Of a DNA stretch of 52,105 bases, positions 47,777-52,105 are shown in pieces. The stretch comes from Acidobacteriota bacterium. GTDB taxonomy: Bacteria; Acidobacteriota; Blastocatellia; Pyrinomonadales; Pyrinomonadaceae. Position 1 is the stretch's first letter; the number at the start of each line of letters is the position of its first letter. The notes under the pieces are model-generated. The model had not been told where the DNA came from, did not search any database, and worked only from the letters and a program-made list of their open reading frames with translations. The stretch lies in assembly GCA_020846885.1 (NCBI GenBank), contig JADLDC010000204.1, forward strand, positions 1-52,105, read 5' to 3'. A program made the translations under genes and the position numbers.

Positions 47777-48891
47777 GGTAACCGCTCGTCGTGCATCTTC
47801 ATCCGGTCGCCGTAGAATACCGGTTCGCTCTTTTCAGCCAGGCCGGCATAAGCGTGCCCGCGAAGAATGCGTTTGCACCGCGGACAATAATCCTGCAGCG
47901 TGTGGCCGTCTCCCATCCGATAATCGAACCCAAGCTGGCCGACGACCTTTTTCAGGTCATCGATCCAAAGCTGGCCGCTGAACATCGTCCCGCATCGCGG
48001 GCACACCGCCTGCTCCATCTCACGCGACCGCTGCTGATAAAGCTCAACACCGATCGACGCCGGCCGCTGGACGATATGAAAGAGTTTTCCGAACGGCAGA
48101 TAAAACAGCGTCATGATGACCAGGGCCTGGTGCGATAGCGAGATGAACGAATACATATAGCCGGCGAACCAAAGGCTTGACGCGGTAAGCATAAGCCCTG
48201 AGACCGAAACGGCGATCAACAGCATGTGCGGCGTAAAATCGAGAAGAAACGTCTGCGATGCGATCGCTCCACGGTCCTTGAGCCGCCGGTGGATGGCGAT
48301 GGCACATCCCGCAAGGACCATCACGGCGGTAAAGTCGAGAGCATGGAACTGGATCCACGCCAGGACACTTCGGCCGTCCATCACGACCGTCGGAAAGCCG
48401 AAAAGATAGGCCCTGTAACCGCGGTCGCCTTCTAGCTTAAAATGCACCCAGCCCCAAGAAAGCGGAAAGGTGATAAGCGCTGACAGGATGCAGCCCCACA
48501 TTATCAAAAGGTGCATCAGCCAACGCTGGCGGCTTCGCTTAAAAATAAACCGCTGTTCGACAATGTTCGTAGCGATCGTCCCTGCGGCGGTGGCGGTATT
48601 TTTTGCCAGCTTTTTTCGCTTAAAGAATAGATCAAGCCCGCGCCAGAAATACGCCCGCGTTGCGGGCCGCTGCAGCCACAAGGCATAGCGGAACACGATC
48701 GCTCCGAGAGCAACAATGCTGGCGATCGTATATCCAAATAGCGCCGGGTCAAAGTGTTCGAGATTTCGTGATCCAACGACCACAAGGATGGTTAGGATGG
48801 CGGCCGCCGCAATGCCCAGAACCGTTGGATTCCGGTAATTCATTCCCTCGTTCCCGCCCCTTGCCTGTGCTTCGCCCCTTGTCTGCGTCAT
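47773..48891 (-). CDS. NarI-like membrane protein with two C-terminal zinc-ribbon motifs
   Basis: A 372-aa protein. Two N-terminal helices are followed by a NarI/heterodisulfide-reductase-E-like four-helix region whose histidines (HLLIMWG, FHALDF, TPHMLL, SHQALV) could ligate b-type haems. The C-terminal ~80 residues are soluble and hold CPRC at 297-300 and CPRC at 336-339, a split zinc-ribbon or rubredoxin-like knuckle. It probably links the quinone pool to the ferredoxin/Rieske and molybdoenzyme. The start at 48891 has GGAG 8 nt upstream; an ATG at 48843 also exists. Confidence 0.8.
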   Translation of the reverse strand: MTQTRGEAQARGGNEGMNYRNPTVLGIAAAAILTILVVVGSRNLEHFDPALFGYTIASIVALGAIVFRYALWLQRPATRAYFWRGLDLFFKRKKLAKNTATAAGTIATNIVEQRFIFKRSRQRWLMHLLIMWGCILSALITFPLSWGWVHFKLEGDRGYRAYLFGFPTVVMDGRSVLAWIQFHALDFTAVMVLAGCAIAIHRRLKDRGAIASQTFLLDFTPHMLLIAVSVSGLMLTASSLWFAGYMYSFISLSHQALVIMTLFYLPFGKLFHIVQRPASIGVELYQQRSREMEQAVCPRCGTMFSGQLWIDDLKKVVGQLGFDYRMGDGHTLQDYCPRCKRILRGHAYAGLAEKSEPVFYGDRMKMHDERLP

Positions 48892-48981
48892 TTCTGGTTC
48901 TCCGTTGTTCGGGCCTCGCGGTCAGGCCCGTGTTCGAAATTGCCGACGTTTTCAAATTGGTGGTTATGTATTCTTGGCTCG

Positions 48982-49004
48982 ATTATATTCGCTTGCCTGA
49001 TCAA
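48982..49004 (-). promoter_or_regulatory. Possible promoter of the molybdoenzyme set
   Basis: TATAAT at 48987-48982 lies about 90 bp upstream of the NarI-like start. No good -35 is found at 16-18 bp; instead TTGATC (49004-48999), a half-site of the FNR/CRP type, lies 11 bp upstream of the -10. This is compatible with activation by the Crp/Fnr-like protein encoded at the end of the set, but only one half-site is clear. Confidence 0.3.
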
Positions 49005-49059
49005 AGTGAAATCCGCCGCCAGCGATGTGTGAAAAGGGGATGGGCTTCTTCGTGCTCTG

Positions 49060-49422
49060 TCATGCGACGGCGCCGGGATTTGGATACATCTCGGCTTCGT
49101 CTTCCTCGGGCCGCGCGTTCGAACATACAAAATCCTTTTCGATCAGGATCGCCGGGGTCCCTTCAGCGTTCGCGATCGCGACCAGGTCGGACGCCGCCCA
49201 TTCGGCCGCACTCCCGCTCGGAACCTTGACCGTGATCCGGCCGCTTGAATACTCTGCCTTTACATCGTCCGCCGCCGCGGAAGGCTCAAGAGCATACGTA
49301 AAGTCCTGCGTTCCGGTCCCAAATTGTACAACCTCCTCGACCGTATGCCCTTGCCCGGCCCGCTCAACCTCGCGCCGCGTGAGCCGTAACCTAACGGAAT
49401 TGCCTTTTATTCTGAGCTTCAT
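49060..49422 (-). CDS. Small conserved protein, probable DUF7009 family
   Basis: A 120-aa soluble protein beginning MKLRIKGNSVRLRLTRREVE and ending in an acidic stretch rich in Glu and Asp with Cys (FVCSNARPEEDEAEMYPNPG). The beginning matches, from memory, a family of uncharacterised proteins (DUF7009) common in environmental bacteria. No function is known. It precedes the NarI-like gene by 168 bp, which contains its own candidate promoter, so it may not belong to that operon. Confidence 0.7.
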   Translation of the reverse strand: MKLRIKGNSVRLRLTRREVERAGQGHTVEEVVQFGTGTQDFTYALEPSAAADDVKAEYSSGRITVKVPSGSAAEWAASDLVAIANAEGTPAILIEKDFVCSNARPEEDEAEMYPNPGAVA

Positions 49423-49624
49423 GGCCTGAATATTACCAGAAATAAAGTGATATTTTCGTGACTTTGGTTACAGCGTGAACGTGCCCGGCGTTACAAGGGC
49501 ATCCCTATATAACACCGCGAACAAGCTTCGCCAATATGCCGCGGATTTCGATCGCGGCCGAAAATAGCGGGATCAAGCCGGAGCCGGCCCAGAAAAGAAT
49601 GTGCTTCCGAAAGGCGGCCCGAGC

Positions 49625-49864
49625 TTATTGGCCGCAAAGGATACTGTCAGGCGGGATTATTCGTTTTTGCCCGAGCTTCATGCCGGAGCGGCCGAGTGTA
49701 AGTTCTTCGGGGATCTTTCCTTTTAGCGCCGCGAGAAGCAGCCGATCGTATTCTTCGCGGGAACCGGTGACCAGATAGCCACCCAAGGCACTGTCCTTTG
49801 GCGTCAAATGATCCAAAATCGTTTCAACGCTCGATCTATCATCTCGGGCCGTCGCGGTCGTCAT
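49625..49864 (-). CDS. Small hypothetical protein
   Basis: A 79-aa protein starting MTTATARDDRSSVETILDHL. AGGAG lies 7 nt before ATG 49864, which is better supported than a longer start at 49933. It is mixed helix/loop with LTPKDSALGGYLVTGSREEY and a Lys/Arg-rich C-terminal half. No family was recognised and no membrane segment is seen. Confidence 0.55.
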   Translation of the reverse strand: MTTATARDDRSSVETILDHLTPKDSALGGYLVTGSREEYDRLLLAALKGKIPEELTLGRSGMKLGQKRIIPPDSILCGQ

Positions 49865-50072
49865 TTCATGTCTCCTGAGCGGGTTAAACTGGGGTGTTTT
49901 GTTCAGATTAATTCCGGCGGGCGAGACAGTCAAGTCCTCACGACGGCGTATTTACCCTGCTGCGAAACTCACAATTCAAGTAGAAACCCCCAAGCCGAAT
50001 GGAGAGAAAATTTGCACGCCGAGTTCTAGAATTTACTTACGCTTAGTAATTTTTGGCCGGGCCGACACGTGA

Positions 50073-52105
50073 TCACGCATCTCCCTTTTTGCCCTTTGGC
50101 TTTGTACCTTCGGGTTTGTCCTCAGAGGGCTCGGCCTTTCGGGCGGGCGGCTTCTGCTCGCCTGGCGGGCGAAGCGGCGGCGGGTCATCCGGCAAAGTCG
50201 GCGGTTTTGTTGTCTCACCCGTATCGCCCGCCGGCGTTTCCGGATCCGCAACGTCTGTTCCCGGCGTCGGTTTGGTCAATGCTCCCGAACGAATGCCGGC
50301 CTGTTCCGCTTTTTCAAGTTTTTCAAGCTCCTCGCGTTTGTTGCGTTCCATCAGCGATCGGATCTCCGCCGGCATTGGCGGAGCTTCGGGGAAACGCTCG
50401 ATCGGCTTGCCCTTCATGAACGCATTCATAAAGGAATTGAAATAAGGCAGGGCCCCGTGGCCGCCGGTCATGCTGCCGCCAAGGTTCTCTTTCCTCTCAG
50501 GATTGCCCATCCAAACGCCGGTCACATATTCAGGAGTATATCCAATGAACCAAACATCCGTATGATCGTTGACCGTTCCCGTTTTGCCCGCAAGCGGCTG
50601 GCCCGCGGCGCTTGCTCCCGGAGCGGTTCCGCCTCCGGCCGTTACACCGCGCATCATATCGACCATGGTCAGCGCGACATACTCGCTCGTCACACGCGAG
50701 CTTGTATTGTCCCATTGTTCAAGCAGTGTACCGTCACGATTGTAAACCTTTCGGATCAAATGCGGCGCGAGACGAACGCCCTTGTTCGGAAAGGCAGAAT
50801 ACGCCGATACCATCTCAAGCAGCGACGCCTCGCTGGCGCCCAGTGCGGACGGCAGGCTTGGCGCCATTGGGTTTGTGATGCCGAAACGGCGGACCATCTG
50901 TGCGCCTGACTGGATACCTACCTGCTCAAGCAAATGAACGGCCGCGAGGTTGTATGATTTTGCCAGAGCGATCTTCATCGGCACATTCGCATGGCTAAGG
51001 CTGCCGTCATAATTATGCGGCTGCCAGCCGCCGCGTTTGATCGGCGCACCGCTGACCAGCATGTCGGGCGTCATCCCATCTTCGACCGCGGCGGTATAGA
51101 TAAACGGCTTATAGCTCGACCCTGTCTGCCGGAGGCCCTGCGTTGCGTTGTTGAATTTATTGGTATGAAAATCGTAGCCGCCGACCATCGCCACAACCTC
51201 GCCGGTGTGAGCGTCGATGGTCACGATAGACGCCTGCACCTCGGGCACCTGCGAAAGCTGTACCTGCAGGGTCTTATCCTGCTGATCTACCTTTTCAACC
51301 AAAAATTCGGCGAGCATTCCGGGCTTAAGCTCATCCTTTGGCCGCTTGCCGCTCCGGCCCATATTCTTCGCCCCGACCACCGCCTTGAATTTGCCGAAAC
51401 GGACGCCCACCTCATCCGATCCCGGATTGGCCTTCATCACCAGGCCCTTGATATATTCGCCTTCCTCATACTCATCACCGTACCAGTCGGCGTGCTTATA
51501 GGAATTCAGCGTTTTCTCGATCTCTTTTGCGTCTGTTATCGCCTGCCCGTCTGTATCTAGCAGAATATTCTGATAATCTGACCGCCAGGCCCGGCCTTTG
51601 TCATAGGCACGCAGGCGCTCGCGTATCACGCGGGTTGCGATCTTCTGTGCTTCGACGTTGATAGTGGTATATACCTTCAACCCGCCCTGTGCCACGCGTG
51701 TTGTGTACTTGTCCTCGAGATATTTGCGGATCTCTTCGACCGGATAATCCCACGCGGTAGATTTCGGCAACGCCTGATAGTATGCCGTATCCGCCAGTTT
51801 GATCGGCTTGGCCTTTGCGGCGTCAACTTCGGCCTGCGAATAGCGCTCGGGGAAATACTTCGTCATCTGGTCGAGCACAATATCGCGTCGCGCCTTTGCC
51901 TTCTCCATGTTCCGCGTCGGCGAATATTCAGGCGATTTCGGTATCGCCGCAAGCAAAGCGGCTTCCTCAAGGCTCAGCTCGTTCAATGATTTGCCGAAAT
52001 ACGTCCGGGAGCCGGCCTCAAAACCATACGCACCGGCTCCGAGAAAGACGTAATTCATATACATCTCAAGGATCTGGCGCTTTGTATAGAACCGCTCGAT
52101 CTGCA
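50073..52105 (-). CDS. Class A penicillin-binding protein, 3' part (start lies outside the window)
   Basis: The reading frame is open to the window edge, so the N-terminal signal anchor and the catalytic Glu of the glycosyltransferase are missing here. The visible part begins in the GT51 domain (YMNYVFLGAGAYGFEAGSRTY split over motif 4-5, LSLEEAALLAAI). An OB-like insert follows. The transpeptidase motifs are SSYK in TGSSYKPF, SYN in AKSYNLAAV, and KTGT in GKTGTVNDHTD. The tail after ~580 visible residues is disordered and rich in Pro, Lys and Glu. It is a PBP1A-type cell-wall synthase acting outside the inner membrane. Confidence 0.92.
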   Translation of the reverse strand, partial: QIERFYTKRQILEMYMNYVFLGAGAYGFEAGSRTYFGKSLNELSLEEAALLAAIPKSPEYSPTRNMEKAKARRDIVLDQMTKYFPERYSQAEVDAAKAKPIKLADTAYYQALPKSTAWDYPVEEIRKYLEDKYTTRVAQGGLKVYTTINVEAQKIATRVIRERLRAYDKGRAWRSDYQNILLDTDGQAITDAKEIEKTLNSYKHADWYGDEYEEGEYIKGLVMKANPGSDEVGVRFGKFKAVVGAKNMGRSGKRPKDELKPGMLAEFLVEKVDQQDKTLQVQLSQVPEVQASIVTIDAHTGEVVAMVGGYDFHTNKFNNATQGLRQTGSSYKPFIYTAAVEDGMTPDMLVSGAPIKRGGWQPHNYDGSLSHANVPMKIALAKSYNLAAVHLLEQVGIQSGAQMVRRFGITNPMAPSLPSALGASEASLLEMVSAYSAFPNKGVRLAPHLIRKVYNRDGTLLEQWDNTSSRVTSEYVALTMVDMMRGVTAGGGTAPGASAAGQPLAGKTGTVNDHTDVWFIGYTPEYVTGVWMGNPERKENLGGSMTGGHGALPYFNSFMNAFMKGKPIERFPEAPPMPAEIRSLMERNKREELEKLEKAEQAGIRSGALTKPTPGTDVADPETPAGDTGETTKPPTLPDDPPPLRPPGEQKPPARKAEPSEDKPEGTKPKGKKGDA

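Noticed and set aside
48999-49004. Full FNR/CRP site upstream of the NarI-like gene
   Set aside because: Only one TTGATC half-site is clear; the second half-site at the proper spacing is missing.
1-52105. CRISPR array, prophage or complete insertion sequence
   Set aside because: No spaced direct repeats, phage structural genes, transposase or terminal inverted repeats were seen anywhere in the window.

Overview
The window reads like a chromosomal segment of an Acidobacteriota bacterium, probably of the Blastocatellia/Pyrinomonadaceae type. This is inferred from the 1132-residue Oar-like TonB receptor with an N-terminal carboxypeptidase-regulatory domain and no SusD partner, the many Tat-exported or secreted BNR-sialidase, SGNH and sulfatase proteins, and the moderately GC-rich coding style. 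No species can be named from the sequence alone.

Layout: (1) 1-1760: a tRNA-Met(CAU) gene with its own promoter and terminator. It is followed by a 1.4 kb insert carrying one AAA/DUF4143 ATPase gene and ending in a second, degenerate copy of the tRNA 3' end plus terminator, which looks like an integration remnant at a tRNA. (2) 1760-39830: about 38 kb in which every gene is on the minus strand, mostly with 4-bp overlaps or very short gaps. It is best read as two long transcription units. Unit 1 runs from 39830 down to 21344 (NusG paralog, GHL10-like protein, hydroxypyruvate-isomerase-like, 3-hydroxyacid dehydrogenase, SDRs, alpha/beta hydrolase, DapA/NanA-type aldolase, serine hydrolase, MBL hydrolase, M14-like deacylase, SSS transporter, NanM-like Kelch protein, Zn-alcohol dehydrogenase, SGNH hydrolases, glycerate kinase, RidA, Gfo/Idh/MocA). 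Unit 2 runs from 20914 down to 1760 (TonB receptor, sulfatase, second SSS transporter, paired SGNH esterases, SDR, three BNR sialidase-like proteins, RraA-like, threonine-synthase-like PLP enzyme, M81 metallopeptidase, class III aminotransferase). (3) 40047-40880: a divergent IclR regulator. (4) 41012-48891: a separate minus-strand respiratory or assimilatory module with a molybdopterin oxidoreductase, 4Fe-4S and Rieske proteins, a NarI-like membrane protein, a TDT/SLAC1-type anion channel, UspA and a Crp/Fnr regulator. (5) 49060-52105: two small proteins and the 3' part of a class A penicillin-binding protein.

The most interesting signal is regulatory. Unit 1 begins with a specialised NusG-family gene (RfaH/UpxY/LoaP-like). 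Both long leaders, and no other place that I noticed in the window, carry the RfaH 'ops' core GGCGGTAG on the transcribed-sense strand. The copy before the TonB receptor matches the enterobacterial 12-nt ops exactly. Both units also start with the same promoter-region module: a GTTCAG-N4-CTGAAC palindrome placed exactly 31 bp from an AAATAGCTTTTT block. Each leader also has a 7-bp-stem/7-nt-loop hairpin upstream of its ops. I infer that IclR (or another dimeric regulator) acts at the palindromes and that the NusG paralog, encoded first, is recruited at the two ops sites to read through the ~38 kb catabolic regulon.

Metabolically the cluster looks like a complete utilisation locus for an esterified, possibly sulfated, sugar-acid glycan. 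Uptake would use the TonB receptor and two SSS symporters; surface or periplasmic stripping would use sialidase-like, SGNH and sulfatase enzymes; a NanM-like mutarotase and a DapA/NanA-family aldolase would follow. Carbon then appears to flow through tartronate semialdehyde/hydroxypyruvate to glycerate and phosphoglycerate. NanE, NanK, NagA and NagB are absent, so it is probably not ordinary N-acetylneuraminate catabolism. The true substrate is unknown.
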